Part shown: positions 37,804 through 52,500 of the stretch, in pieces
Numbering within the stretch: position 1 is the stretch's first letter
Layout: each line of letters begins with the position of its first letter
Source of the DNA: Acanthosepion esculentum
Taxonomy: Eukaryota; Mollusca; Cephalopoda; Sepiida; Sepiidae
Length of the DNA stretch: 64,000 nucleotides
Assembly (NCBI GenBank): GCA_964036315.1
Contig: OZ038485.1
Span: 72,598,824 to 72,662,823 of the forward strand
Reading direction: 5' to 3'
Position numbers and translations under genes: made by a program
The notes under the pieces: generated by a model
Seen by the model: only the letters and a program-made list of their open reading frames with translations
Databases searched by the model: none
What the model was told of the DNA's origin: nothing

Positions 37804-40800
37804 CTTGCTTTTACACCTAAAATTCAATATTTTTCAAAACATTGTAAAACTTAAGATTTGCAATATAACTTTGTGAAAACAGTTGAAAGTTGTTGAAATG
37901 AATACTTTTCGATCGGTAACATATCGATTTTCAATAATTTTATTGGTTTTCTAAATATTTCAATAAGTAAATCAATTTTTCATACAGCCGTGTTTAACGT
38001 TGAAAAAGAAGCCAAAACAGCTTGCTTTTACACCTAAAATTCAATATTTTTCAAAACTTTGTAAAACTTAAAATTTGCAATATAACTTTGTGAAAACTGT
38101 TGAGACTTGTTGAAATCAATACTTTTCGATCGATAACATATCGATTTTCAATAATTTTATTGGTTTTCTAAAGATTTCAATAAGTAAATCAATTTTTCAT
38201 ACAGCCGTGTTTAACGTTGAAAAAGAAGCCAAAACAGCTTGCTTTTACACCTAAAATTCAATATTTTTCAAAACTTTGTAAAACTGAAAATTTGCAATAT
38301 AACTTTGTGAAAACAGTTGAAAGTTGTTGAAATCAATAGTTTTCGATCGATAACATATCGATTTTCAATAATTTTGTTGGTTTTCTAAAGATTTCAATAA
38401 GTAAATCAATTTTACAAACAACCGTGTTTAACGTTGAAAAACAAGCCAAAACAGCTTGCTTTTACACCTAAAATTCAATATTTTTCAAAACTTTGTAAAA
38501 CTTAAAATTTGCAATATAACTTTGTGCAAACTGTTGAAACTTGTTGAAATCAATAGTTTTCGATCGATAACATATCGATTTTCAATAATTTTGTTGGTTT
38601 TCTAAAGATTTCAATAAGTAAATCAATTTTACAAACAACCGTGTTTAACGTTGAAAAACAAGCCAAAACAGCTTGCTTTTACACCTAAAATTCAATATTT
38701 TTCAAAACTTTGTAAAACTTAAAATTTGCAATATAACTTTGTGAAAACAGTTGAAAGTTGTTGAAATGAATACTTTTCGATCGGTAACATATCAATTTTC
38801 AATAATTTTATTGGTTTTCTAAAGATTTCAATAAGTAAATCAATTTTTCATACAGCCGTGTTTAACGTTGAAAAAGAAGCCATAACAGCTTGCTTTTACA
38901 CCTAAAATTCAATATTTTTCAAAACTTTGTAAAACTGAAAATTTGCAATATAACTTTGTGAAAACTGTTGAGACTTGTTGAAATCAATACTTTTCGATCG
39001 ATAACATATCGATTTTCAATAATTTTGTTGGTTTTCGAAAGATTTCAATAAGTAAATCAATTTTACAAACAACCGTGTTTAACGTTGAAAAACAAGCCAA
39101 AACAGCTTGCTTTTACACCTAAAATTCAATATTTTTCAAAACTTTGTAAAACTTAAGATTTGTAATATAACTTTGTGCAAACTGTTGAAACTTGTTGAAA
39201 TCAATACTTTTCGATCGATAACATATCGATTTTCAATAATTTTATTGGTTTTCTAAAGATTTCAATAAGTAAATCAATTTTTCATACAGCCGTGTTTAAC
39301 GTTGAAAAACAAGCCAAAACAGCTTGCTTTTACACCTAAAATTCAATATTTTTCAAAACTTTGTAAAACTTAAAATTTGCAATATAACTTTGTGAAAACC
39401 GTTGAAACTTGTTGAAATCAATACTTTTCGATCGATAACATATCGATTTTCAATAATTTTATTGGTTTTCTAAAGATTTCAATAAGTAAATCAATTTTTC
39501 ATACAGCCGTGTTTAACGTTGAAAAACAAGCCATAACAGCTTGCTTTTACACCTAAAATTCAATATTTTTCAAAACTTTGTAAAACTTAAAATTTGCAAT
39601 ATAACTTTGTGAAAACAGTTGAGAGTTGTTGAAATGAATACTTTTCGATCGGTAACATATCGATTTTCAATAATTTTATTGGTTTTCTAAAGATTTCAAT
39701 AAGTAAATCAATTTTACAAACAACCGTGTTTAAGGTTGAAAAACAAGCCAAAACAGCTTGCTTTTTTACACCTAAAATTCAATATTTTTCAAAACATTGT
39801 AAAACTTAAAATTTGCAATATAACTTTGTGCAAACTGTTGAAACTTGTTGAAATCAATATTTTTCGATCGATAACATATCGATTTTCAATAATTTTATTG
39901 GTTTTCTAAAGATTTCAATAAGTAAATCAATTTTACAAACAACCGTGTTTAAGGTTGAAAAACAAGCCAAAACAGCTTGCTTTTACACCTAAAATTCAAT
40001 ATTTTTAAAAAACTTTGTAAAACTTAAGATTTGCAATATAACTTTGTGAAAACAGTTGAAAGTTGTTGAAATGAATACTTTTCGATCGGTAACATATCGA
40101 TTTTCAATAATTTTATTGGTTTTCTAAAGATTTCAATAAGTAAATCAATTTTTCATACAGCCGTGTTTAACGTTGAAAAAGAAGCCAAAACAGCTTGCTT
40201 TTACACCTAAAATTCAATATTTTTCAAAACTTTGTAAAACTGAAAATTTGCAATATAACTTTGTGAAAACTGTTGAGACTTGTTGAAATCAATACTTTTC
40301 GATCGATAACATATCGATTTTCAATAATTTTATTGGTTTTCTAAAGATTTCAATAAGTAAATCAATTTTACAAACAACCGTGTTTAACGTTGAAAAACAA
40401 GCCAAAACAGCTTGCTTTTACACCTAAAATTCAATATTTTTCAAAACTTTGTAAAACTTAAAATTTGCAATATAACTTTGTGCAAACTGTTGAAACTTGT
40501 TGAAATCAATAGTTTTCGATCGATAACATATCGATTTTCAATAATTTTATTGGTTTTCGAAAGATTTCTATAAGTAAATCAATTTTTCATACAGCCGTGT
40601 TTAACGTTGAAAAAGAAGCCAAAACAGCTTGCTTTTACACCTAAAATTCAATATTTTTCAAAACTTTGTAAAACATAAAATTTGCAATATAACTTTGTGA
40701 AAACCGTTGAAACTTGTTGAAATCAATACTTTTCGATCGATAACATATCGATTTTCAATAATTTTATTGGTTTTCTAAAGATTTCAATAAGTAAATCAAT

Positions 40801-43800
40801 TTTTCATACAGCCGTGTTTAACGTTGAAAAACAAACCATAACAGCTTGCTTTTACACCTAAAATTCAATATTTTTCAAAACTTTGTAAAACTTGAAATTT
40901 GCAATATAACTTTGTGAAAACAGTTGAGAGTTGTTGAAATGAATACTTTTCGATCGGTAACATATCGATTTTCAATAATTTTATTGGTTTTCTAAAGATT
41001 TCAATAAGTAAATCAATTTTACAAACAACCGTGTTTAAGGTTGAAAAACAAGCCAAAACAGCTTGCTTTTACACCTAAAATTCAATATTTTTCAAAACTT
41101 TGTAAAACTTAAGATTTGCAATATAACTTTGTGAAAACAGTTGAAAGTTGTTGAAATGAATACTTTTCGATCGGTAACATATCGATTTTCAATAATTTTA
41201 TTGGTTTTCTAAAGATTTCAATAAGTAAATCAATTTTACAAACAACCGTGTTTAACGTTGAAAAACAAGCCAAAACAGCGTGCTTTTACACCTAAAATTC
41301 AATATTTTTCAAAACTTTGTAAAACTGAAAATTTGCAATATAACTTTGTGCAAACTGTTGAAATTTGTTGAAATCAATAGTTTTCGATCGATAACATATC
41401 GATTTTCAATAATTTTATTGGTTTTCTAAAGATTTCAATAAGTAAATCAATTTTTCATACAGCCGTGTATAACGTTGAAAAACAAGCCATAACAGCTTGC
41501 TTTTACACCTAAAATTCAATATTTTTCAAAACTATGTAAAACTTAAAATTTGCAATATAACTTTGTGAAAACTGTTGAGACTTGTTGAAATCAATACTTT
41601 TCGATCGATAACATATCGATTTTCAATAATTTTATTGGTTTTCGAAAGATTTCAATAAGTAAATCAATTTTACAAACAACCGTGTTTAACGTTGAAAAAC
41701 AAGCCAAAACAGCTTGCTTTTACACCTAAAATTCAATATTTTTCAAAACTTTGTAAAACCTAAAATTTGCAATATAACTTTGTGCAAACTGTTGAAACTT
41801 GTTGAAATCAATAGTTTTCGATCGATAACATATCGATTTTCAATAATTTTATTGGTTTTCTAAAGATTTCAATAAGTAAATCAATTTTTCATACAGCCGT
41901 GTATAACGTTGAAAAACAAGCCATAACAGCTTGCTTTTACACCTAAAATTCAATATTTTTCAAAACTTTGTAAAACTTAAAATTTGCAATATAACTTTGT
42001 GCAAACTGTTGAAACTTGTTGAAATCAATAGTTTTCGATCGATAACATATCGATTTTCAATAATTTTATTGGTTTTCTAAAGATTTCAATAAGTAAATCA
42101 ATTTTTCATACAGCCGTGTATAACGTTGAAAAACAAGCCATAACAGCTTGCTTTTACACCTAAAATTCAATATTTTTCAAAACTTTGTAAAACTTAAAAT
42201 TTGCAATATAACTTTGTGAAAACAGTTGAGAGTTGTTGAAATGAATACTTTTCGATCGGTAACATATCGATTTTCAATAATTTTATTGGTTTTCTAAAGA
42301 TTTCAATAAGTAAATCAATTTTACAAACAACCGTGTTTAAGGTTGAAAAACAAGCCAAAACAGCTTGCTTTTACACCTAAAATTCAATATTTTTCAAAAC
42401 TTTGTAAAACTTAAAATTTGCAATATAACTTTGTGCAAACTGTTGAAACTTGTTGAAATCAATATTTTTCGATCGATAACATATCGATTTTCAATAATTT
42501 TATTGGTTTTCGAAAGATTTCAATAAGTAAATCAATTTTACAAACAACCGTGTTTAACGTTGAAAAACAAGCCAAAGCCGCTTGCTTTTACACCTAAAAT
42601 TCTATATTTTCAAAACTTTGTAAAACTTAAAATTTGCAATATAACTTTGTGAAAACAGTTGAGAGTTGTTGAAATGAATACTTTTCGATCGGTAACATAT
42701 CGATTTTCAATAATTTTATTGGTTTTCTAAAGATTTCAATAAGTAAATCAATTTTTCATACAGCCGTGTTTAACGTTGAAAAAGAAGCCAAAACAGCTTG
42801 CTTTTACACCTAAAATTCAATATTTTTCAAAACTATGTAAAACTTAAAATTTGCAATGTAACTTTGTGAAAACAGTTGAAAGTTGTTGAAATGAATACTT
42901 TTCGATCGGTAACATATCGATTTTCAATAATTTTATTGGTTTTCTAAAGATTTCAATAAGTAAATCAATTTTACAAACAACCGTGTTTAACGTTGAAAAA
43001 CAAGCCAAAACAGCTTGCTTTTACACCTAAAATTCAATATTTTTCAAAACTTTGTAAAACTTAAAATTTGCAATATAACTTTGTGCAAACTGTTGAAACT
43101 TGTTGAAATCAATAGTTTTCGATCGATAACATATCGATTTTCAATAATTTTATTGGTTTTCTAAAGATTTCAATAAGTAAATCAATTTTACAAACAACCG
43201 TGTTTAACGTTGAAAAACAAGCCAAAACAGCTTGCTTTTACACCTAAAATTCAATATTTTTCAAAACTTTGTAAAACTTAAAATTTGCAATATAACTTTG
43301 TGCAAACTGTTGAAACTTGTTTAAATGAATACTTTTCGATCGGTAACATATCGATTTTCAATAATTTTATTGGTTTTCGAAAGATTTCAATAAGTAAATC
43401 AATTTTACAAACAACCGTGTTTAACGTTGAAAAACAAGCCAAAGCAGCTTGCTTTTACACCTAAAATTCAATATTTTCAAAACTTTGTAAAACTTAAAAT
43501 TTGCAATATAACTTTGTGAAAACAGTTGAGAGTTGTTGAAATGAATACTTTTCGATCGGTAACATATCGATTTTCAATAATTTTATTGGTTTTCTAAAGA
43601 TTTCAATAAGTAAATCAATTTTTCATACAGCCGTGTTTAACGTTGAAAAACAAGCCATAACAGCTTGCTTTTACACCTAAAATTCAATATTTTTCAAAAC
43701 TTTGTAAAACTTAAAATTTGCAATATAACTTTGTGAAAACAGTTGAGAGTTGTTGAAATGAATACTTTTCGATCGGTAACATATCGATTTTCAATAATTT

Positions 43801-43880
43801 TATTGGTTTTCTAAAGATTTCAATAAGTAAATCAATTTTACAAACAACCGTGTTTAAGGTTGAAAAACAAGCCAAAACAG
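37804..43880 (+). repeat. Right-type mosaic between the 11-mer and 26-mer HORs
   Basis: About 28 monomers using all right-domain types. Local re-use is visible: a GCAAAC unit with GTGTATAACG and CCATAAC follows twice in a row near 41.8-42.1 kb, and TTTTGTTGG units cluster at 38.3-39.0 kb. Small length oddities are CTTTTTTACACC at about 39762 and TTTTTAAAAAAC at about 40005. I could follow no long HOR, and nothing but satellite is present. Confidence 0.75.
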
Positions 43881-46800
43881 CTTGCTTTTACACCTAAAAT
43901 TCAATATTTTTCAAAACTTTGTAAAACTTAAAATTTGCAATATAACTTTGTGCAAACTGTTGAAACTTGTTGAAATCAATATTTTTCGATCGATAACATA
44001 TCGATTTTCAATAATTTTATTGGTTTTCTAAAGATTTCAATAAGTAAATCAATTTTACAAACAACCGTGTTTAAGGTTGAAAAACAAGCCAAAACAGCTT
44101 GCTTTTACACCTAAAATTCAATATTTTTCAAAACTTTGTAAAACTTAAGATTTGCAATATAACTTTGTGAAAACAGTTGAAAGTTGTTGAAATGAATACT
44201 TTTCGATCGGTATCATATCGATTTTCAATAATTTTATTGGTTTTCTAAAGATTTCAATAAGTAAATCAATTTTACAAACAACCGTGTTTAACGTTGAAAA
44301 ACAAGCCAAAACACCTTGCTTTTACACCTAAAATTCAATATTTTTCAAAACTTTGTAAAACTTAAAATTTGCAATATAACTTTGTGCAAACTGTTGAAAC
44401 TTGTTGAAATCAATAGTTTTCGATCGATAACATATCGATTTTCAATAATTTTATTGGTTTTCTAAAGATTTCAATAAGTAAATCAATTTTACAAACAACC
44501 GTGTTTAACGTTGAAAAACAAGCCAAAACAGCTTGCTTTTACACCTAAAATTCAATATTTTTCAAAACTTTGTAAAACTTAAAATTTGCAATATAACTTT
44601 GTGCAAACTGTTGAAACTTGTTGAAATCAATAGTTTTCGATCGATAACATATCGATTTTCAATAATTTTATTGGTTTTCTAAAGATTTCAATAAGTAAAT
44701 CAATTTTACAAACAACCGTGTTTAACGTTGAAAAACAAGCCAAAACAGCTTGCTTTTACACCTAAAATTCAATATTTTTCAAAACTTTGTAAAACTTAAA
44801 ATTTGCAATATAACTTTGTGCAAACTGTTGAAACTTGTTGAAATCAATACTTTTCGATCGATAACATATCGATTTTCAATAATTTTATTGGTTTTCTAAA
44901 GATTTCAATAAGTAAATCAATTTTACAAACAACCGTGTTTAACGTTGAAAAACAAGCCAAAACAGCTTGCTTTTACACCTAAAATTCAATATTTTTCAAA
45001 AATTTGTAACTTAAAATTTGCAATATAACTTTGTGGAAACTGTTGAAACTTGTTGAAATCAATAGTTTTCGATCGATAACATATCGATTTTCAATAATTT
45101 TATTGGTTTTCTAAAGATTTCAATAAGTAAATCAATTTTACAAACAACTGTGTTTAACGTTGAAAAACAAGCCAAAACAGCTTGCTTTTACACCTAAAAT
45201 TCAATATTTTTCAAAACTTTGTAAAACTTAAAATTTGCAATATAACTTTGTGCAAACTGTTGAAACTTGTTGAAATCAATAGTTTTCGATCGATAACATA
45301 TCGATTTTCAATAATTTTATTGGTTTTCTAAAGATTTCAATAAGTAAATCAATTTTTCATACAGCCGTGTATAACGTTGAAAAACAAGCCATAACAGCTT
45401 GCTTTTACACCTAAAATTCAATATTTTTCAAAACTTTGTAAAACTTAGAATTTGCAATATAACTTTGTGAAAACAGTTGAGAGTTGTTGAAATGAATACT
45501 TTTCGATCGGTAACATATCGATTTTCAATAATTTTATTGGTTTTCTAAAGATTTCAATAAGTAAATCAATTTTACAAACAACCGTGTTTAAGGTTGAAAA
45601 ACAAGCCAAAACAGCTTGCTTTTACACCTAAAATTCAATATTTTTCAAAACTTTGTAAAACTTAAAATTTGCAATATAACTTTGTGCAAACTGTTGAAAC
45701 TTGTTGAAATCAATATTTTTCGATCGATAACATATCGATTTTCAATAATTTTATTGGTTTTCGAAAGATTTCAATAAGTAAATCAATTTTACAAACAACC
45801 GTGTTTAACGTTGAAAAACAAGCCAAAGCAGCTTGCTTTTACACCTAAAATTCAATATTTTCAAAACTTTGTAAAACTTAAAATTTGCAATATAACTTTG
45901 TGAAAACAGTTGAGAGTTGTTGAAATGAATACTTTTCGATCGGTAACATATCGATTTTCAATAATTTTATTGGTTTTCTAAAGATTTCAATAAGTAAATC
46001 AATTTTTCATACAGCCGTGTTTAACGTTGAAAAAGAAGCCAAAACAGCTTGCTTTTACACCTAAAATTCAATATTTTTCAAAACTATGTAAAACTTAAAA
46101 TTTGCAATATAACTTTGTGAAAACTGTTGAGACTTGTTGAAATCAATACTTTTCGATCGATAACATATCGATTTTCAATAATTTTATTGGTTTTCTAAAG
46201 ATTTCAATAAGTAAATCAATTTTACAAACAACCGTGTTTAACGTTGAAAAACGAGCCAAAACAGCTTGCATTTACACCTAAAATTCAATATTTTTCAAAA
46301 CTTTGTAAAACTTAAAATTTGCAATATAACTTTGTGCAAACTGTTGAAACTTGTTGAAATCAATAGTTTTCGATCGATAACATATCGATTTTCAATAATT
46401 TTATTGGTTTTCTAAAGATTTCAATAAGTAAATCAATTTTTCATACAGCCGTGTTTAACGTTGAAAAACAAGCCATAACAGCTTGCTTTTACACCTAAAA
46501 TTCAATATTTTTCAAAACTTTGTAAAACTTAAAATTTGCAATATAACTTTGTGAAAACAGTTGAGAGTTGTTGAAATGAATACTTTTCGATCGGTAACAT
46601 ATCGATTTTCAATAATTTTATTGGTTTTCTAAAGATTTCAATAAGTAAATCAATTTTACAAACAACCGTGTTTAAGGTTGAAAAACAAGCCAAAACAGCT
46701 TGCTTTTACACCTAAAATTCAATATTTTTCAAAACTTTGTAAAACTTAAAATTTGCAATATAACTTTGTGCAAACTGTTGAAACTTGTTGAAATCAATAT

Positions 46801-49520
46801 TTTTCGATCGATAACATATCGATTTTCAATAATTTTATTGGTTTTCTAAAGATTTCAATAAGTAAATCAATTTTACAAACAACCGTGTTTAAGGTTGAAA
46901 AACAAGCCAAAACAGCTTGCTTTTACACCTAAAATTCAATATTTTTCAAAACTTTGTAAAACTTAAGATTTGCAATATAACTTTGTGAAAACAGTTGAAA
47001 GTTGTTGAAATGAATACTTTTCGATCGGTAACATATCGATTTTCAATAATTTTCATTGGTTTTCTAAAGATTTCAATAAGTAAATCAATTTTACAAACAA
47101 CCGTGTTTAACGTTGAAAAACAAGCCAAAACAGCTTGCTTTTACACCTAAAATTCAATATTTTTCAAAACTTTGTAAAACTTAAAATTTGCAATATAACT
47201 TTGTGCAAACTGTTGAAACTTGTTGAAATCAATAGTTTTCGATCGATAACATATCGATTTTCAATAATTTTATTGGTTTTCTAAAGATTTCAATAAGTAA
47301 ATCAATTTTACAAACAACCGTGTTTAACGTTGAAAAACAAGCCAAAACAGCTTGCTTTTACACCTAAAATTCAATATTTTTCAAAACTTTGTAAAACTTA
47401 AAATTTGCAATATAACTTTGTGCAAACTGTTGAAACTTGTTGAAATCAATAGTTTTCGATCGATAACATATCGATTTTCAATAATTTTATTGGTTTTCTA
47501 AAGATTTCAATAAGTAAATCAATTTTTCATACAGCCGTGTTTAACGTTGAAAAACAAGCCAAAACAGCTTGCTTTTACACCTAAAATTCAATATTTTTCA
47601 AAACTTTGTAAAACTTAAAATTTGCAATATAACTTTGTGAAAACAGTTGAGAGTTGTTGAAATGAATACTTTTCGATCGGTAACATATCGATTTTCAATA
47701 ATTTTATTGGTTTTCTAAAGATTTCAATAAGTAAATCAATTTTACAAACAACAGTGTTTAAGGTTGAAAAACAAGCCAAAACAGCTTGCTTTTACACCTA
47801 AAATTCAATATTTTTCAAAACTTTGTAAAACTTAAAATTTGCAATATAACTTTGTGCAAACTGTTGAAACTTGTTGAAATCAATATTTTTCGATCGATAA
47901 CATATCGATTTTCAATAATTTTATTGGTTTTCTAAAGATTTCAATAAGTAAATCAATTTTACAAACAACCGTGTTTAAGGTTGAAAAACAAGCCAAAACA
48001 GCTTGCTTTTACACCTAAAATTCAATATTTTTCAAAACTTTGTAAAACTTAAAATTTGCAATATAACTTTGTGCAAACTGTTGAAACTTGTTGAAATCAA
48101 TAGTTTTCGATCGATAACATATCGATTTTCAATAATTTTATTGCTTTTCTAAAGATTTCAATAAGTAAATCAATTTTACAAACAACCGTGTTTAACGTTG
48201 AAAAACAAGCCAAAACAGCTTGCTTTTACACCTAAAATTCAATATTTTTCAAAACTTTGTAAAACTTAAAATTTGCAATATAACTTTGTGCAAACTGTTG
48301 AAAATTGTTGAAATCAATAGTTTTCGATCGATAACATATCGATTTTCAATAATTTTATTGGTTTTCTAAAGATTTCAATAAGTAAATCAATTTTACAAAC
48401 AACCGTGTTTAACGTTGAAAAACAAGCCAAAACAGCTTGCTTTTACACCTAAAATTCAATATTTTTCAAAACTTTGTAAAACTTAAAATTTGCAATATAA
48501 CTTTGTGAAAACAGTTGAGAGTTGTTGAAATGAATACTTTTCGATCGGTAACATATCGATTTTCAATAATTTTATTGGTTTTCTAAAGATTTCAATAAGT
48601 AAATCAATTTTACAAACAACAGTGTTTAAGGTTGAAAAACAAGCCAAAACAGCTTGCTTTTACACCTAAAATTCAATATTTTTCAAAACTTTGTAAAACT
48701 TAAAATTTGCAATATAACTTTGTGCAAACTGTTGAAACTTGTTGAAATCAATATTTTTCGATCGATAACATATCGATTTTCAATAATTTTATTGGTTTTC
48801 TAAAGATTTCAATAAGTAAATCAATTTTACAAACAACCGTGTTTAACGTTGAAAAACAAGCCAAAACAGCTTGCTTTTACACCTAAAATTCAATATTTTT
48901 CAAAACTTTGTAAAACTTAAAATTTGCAATATAACTTTGTGCAAACTGTTGAAACTTGTTGAAATCAATAGTTTTCGATCGATAACATATCGATTTTCAA
49001 TAATTTTATTGCTTTTCTAAAGATTTCAATAAGTAAATCAATTTTACAAACAACCGTGTTTAACGTTGAAAAACAAGCCAAAACAGCTTGCTTTTACACC
49101 TAAAATTCAATATTTTTCAAAACTTTGTAAAACTTAAAATTTGCAATATAACTTTGTGCAAACTGTTGAAACTTGTTGAAATCAATAGTTTTCGATCGAT
49201 AACATATCGATTTTCAATAATTTTATTGGTTTTCTAAAGATTTCAATAAGTAAATCAATTTTACAAACAACCGTGTTTAACGTTGAAAAACAAGCCAAAA
49301 CAGCTTGCTTTTACACCTAAAATTCAATATTTTTCAAAACTTTGTAAAACTTAAAATTTGCAATATAACTTTGTGCAAACTGTTGAAACTTGTTGAAATC
49401 AATAGTTTTCGATCGATAACATATCGATTTTCAATAATTTTATTGGTTTTCTAAAGATTTCAATAAGTAAATCAATTTTACAAACAACCGTGTTTAACGT
49501 TGAAAAACAAGCCAAAACAG
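43881..49520 (+). repeat. 26-monomer HOR, copy 1 (5640 bp)
   Basis: Twenty-six units starting at 43881. Key marks: unit 2 (44098) TAAGA; unit 6 (44966, 215 bp) AAAAATTTGTAACTT with TGTGGAAAC; unit 8 (45398) CTTAGAATTTG; unit 9 GTTTTCGAAAG with CAAAGCAGC; unit 10 (45832, 216 bp) TATTTTC; unit 11 AACTATG; unit 12 GCATTTACACC; unit 15 (46916, 218 bp) TTTTCATTGG; units 18 and 22 AACAACAGTG; units 20 and 24 TTGCTTTTC; unit 21 GAAAATTGTTG. Length check: 26 x 217 - 2 - 1 + 1 = 5640. Two bases differ from copy 2: GGTATCATATC at about 44213 and ACACCTTGC at about 44315. Confidence 0.93.
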
Positions 49521-52500
49521 CTTGCTTTTACACCTAAAATTCAATATTTTTCAAAACTTTGTAAAACTTAAAATTTGCAATATAACTTTGTGCAAACTGT
49601 TGAAACTTGTTGAAATCAATATTTTTCGATCGATAACATATCGATTTTCAATAATTTTATTGGTTTTCTAAAGATTTCAATAAGTAAATCAATTTTACAA
49701 ACAACCGTGTTTAAGGTTGAAAAACAAGCCAAAACAGCTTGCTTTTACACCTAAAATTCAATATTTTTCAAAACTTTGTAAAACTTAAGATTTGCAATAT
49801 AACTTTGTGAAAACAGTTGAAAGTTGTTGAAATGAATACTTTTCGATCGGTAACATATCGATTTTCAATAATTTTATTGGTTTTCTAAAGATTTCAATAA
49901 GTAAATCAATTTTACAAACAACCGTGTTTAACGTTGAAAAACAAGCCAAAACAGCTTGCTTTTACACCTAAAATTCAATATTTTTCAAAACTTTGTAAAA
50001 CTTAAAATTTGCAATATAACTTTGTGCAAACTGTTGAAACTTGTTGAAATCAATAGTTTTCGATCGATAACATATCGATTTTCAATAATTTTATTGGTTT
50101 TCTAAAGATTTCAATAAGTAAATCAATTTTACAAACAACCGTGTTTAACGTTGAAAAACAAGCCAAAACAGCTTGCTTTTACACCTAAAATTCAATATTT
50201 TTCAAAACTTTGTAAAACTTAAAATTTGCAATATAACTTTGTGCAAACTGTTGAAACTTGTTGAAATCAATAGTTTTCGATCGATAACATATCGATTTTC
50301 AATAATTTTATTGGTTTTCTAAAGATTTCAATAAGTAAATCAATTTTACAAACAACCGTGTTTAACGTTGAAAAACAAGCCAAAACAGCTTGCTTTTACA
50401 CCTAAAATTCAATATTTTTCAAAACTTTGTAAAACTTAAAATTTGCAATATAACTTTGTGCAAACTGTTGAAACTTGTTGAAATCAATACTTTTCGATCG
50501 ATAACATATCGATTTTCAATAATTTTATTGGTTTTCTAAAGATTTCAATAAGTAAATCAATTTTACAAACAACCGTGTTTAACGTTGAAAAACAAGCCAA
50601 AACAGCTTGCTTTTACACCTAAAATTCAATATTTTTCAAAAATTTGTAACTTAAAATTTGCAATATAACTTTGTGGAAACTGTTGAAACTTGTTGAAATC
50701 AATAGTTTTCGATCGATAACATATCGATTTTCAATAATTTTATTGGTTTTCTAAAGATTTCAATAAGTAAATCAATTTTACAAACAACTGTGTTTAACGT
50801 TGAAAAACAAGCCAAAACAGCTTGCTTTTACACCTAAAATTCAATATTTTTCAAAACTTTGTAAAACTTAAAATTTGCAATATAACTTTGTGCAAACTGT
50901 TGAAACTTGTTGAAATCAATAGTTTTCGATCGATAACATATCGATTTTCAATAATTTTATTGGTTTTCTAAAGATTTCAATAAGTAAATCAATTTTTCAT
51001 ACAGCCGTGTATAACGTTGAAAAACAAGCCATAACAGCTTGCTTTTACACCTAAAATTCAATATTTTTCAAAACTTTGTAAAACTTAGAATTTGCAATAT
51101 AACTTTGTGAAAACAGTTGAGAGTTGTTGAAATGAATACTTTTCGATCGGTAACATATCGATTTTCAATAATTTTATTGGTTTTCTAAAGATTTCAATAA
51201 GTAAATCAATTTTACAAACAACCGTGTTTAAGGTTGAAAAACAAGCCAAAACAGCTTGCTTTTACACCTAAAATTCAATATTTTTCAAAACTTTGTAAAA
51301 CTTAAAATTTGCAATATAACTTTGTGCAAACTGTTGAAACTTGTTGAAATCAATATTTTTCGATCGATAACATATCGATTTTCAATAATTTTATTGGTTT
51401 TCGAAAGATTTCAATAAGTAAATCAATTTTACAAACAACCGTGTTTAACGTTGAAAAACAAGCCAAAGCAGCTTGCTTTTACACCTAAAATTCAATATTT
51501 TCAAAACTTTGTAAAACTTAAAATTTGCAATATAACTTTGTGAAAACAGTTGAGAGTTGTTGAAATGAATACTTTTCGATCGGTAACATATCGATTTTCA
51601 ATAATTTTATTGGTTTTCTAAAGATTTCAATAAGTAAATCAATTTTTCATACAGCCGTGTTTAACGTTGAAAAAGAAGCCAAAACAGCTTGCTTTTACAC
51701 CTAAAATTCAATATTTTTCAAAACTATGTAAAACTTAAAATTTGCAATATAACTTTGTGAAAACTGTTGAGACTTGTTGAAATCAATACTTTTCGATCGA
51801 TAACATATCGATTTTCAATAATTTTATTGGTTTTCTAAAGATTTCAATAAGTAAATCAATTTTACAAACAACCGTGTTTAACGTTGAAAAACGAGCCAAA
51901 ACAGCTTGCATTTACACCTAAAATTCAATATTTTTCAAAACTTTGTAAAACTTAAAATTTGCAATATAACTTTGTGCAAACTGTTGAAACTTGTTGAAAT
52001 CAATAGTTTTCGATCGATAACATATCGATTTTCAATAATTTTATTGGTTTTCTAAAGATTTCAATAAGTAAATCAATTTTTCATACAGCCGTGTTTAACG
52101 TTGAAAAACAAGCCATAACAGCTTGCTTTTACACCTAAAATTCAATATTTTTCAAAACTTTGTAAAACTTAAAATTTGCAATATAACTTTGTGAAAACAG
52201 TTGAGAGTTGTTGAAATGAATACTTTTCGATCGGTAACATATCGATTTTCAATAATTTTATTGGTTTTCTAAAGATTTCAATAAGTAAATCAATTTTACA
52301 AACAACCGTGTTTAAGGTTGAAAAACAAGCCAAAACAGCTTGCTTTTACACCTAAAATTCAATATTTTTCAAAACTTTGTAAAACTTAAAATTTGCAATA
52401 TAACTTTGTGCAAACTGTTGAAACTTGTTGAAATCAATATTTTTCGATCGATAACATATCGATTTTCAATAATTTTATTGGTTTTCTAAAGATTTCAATA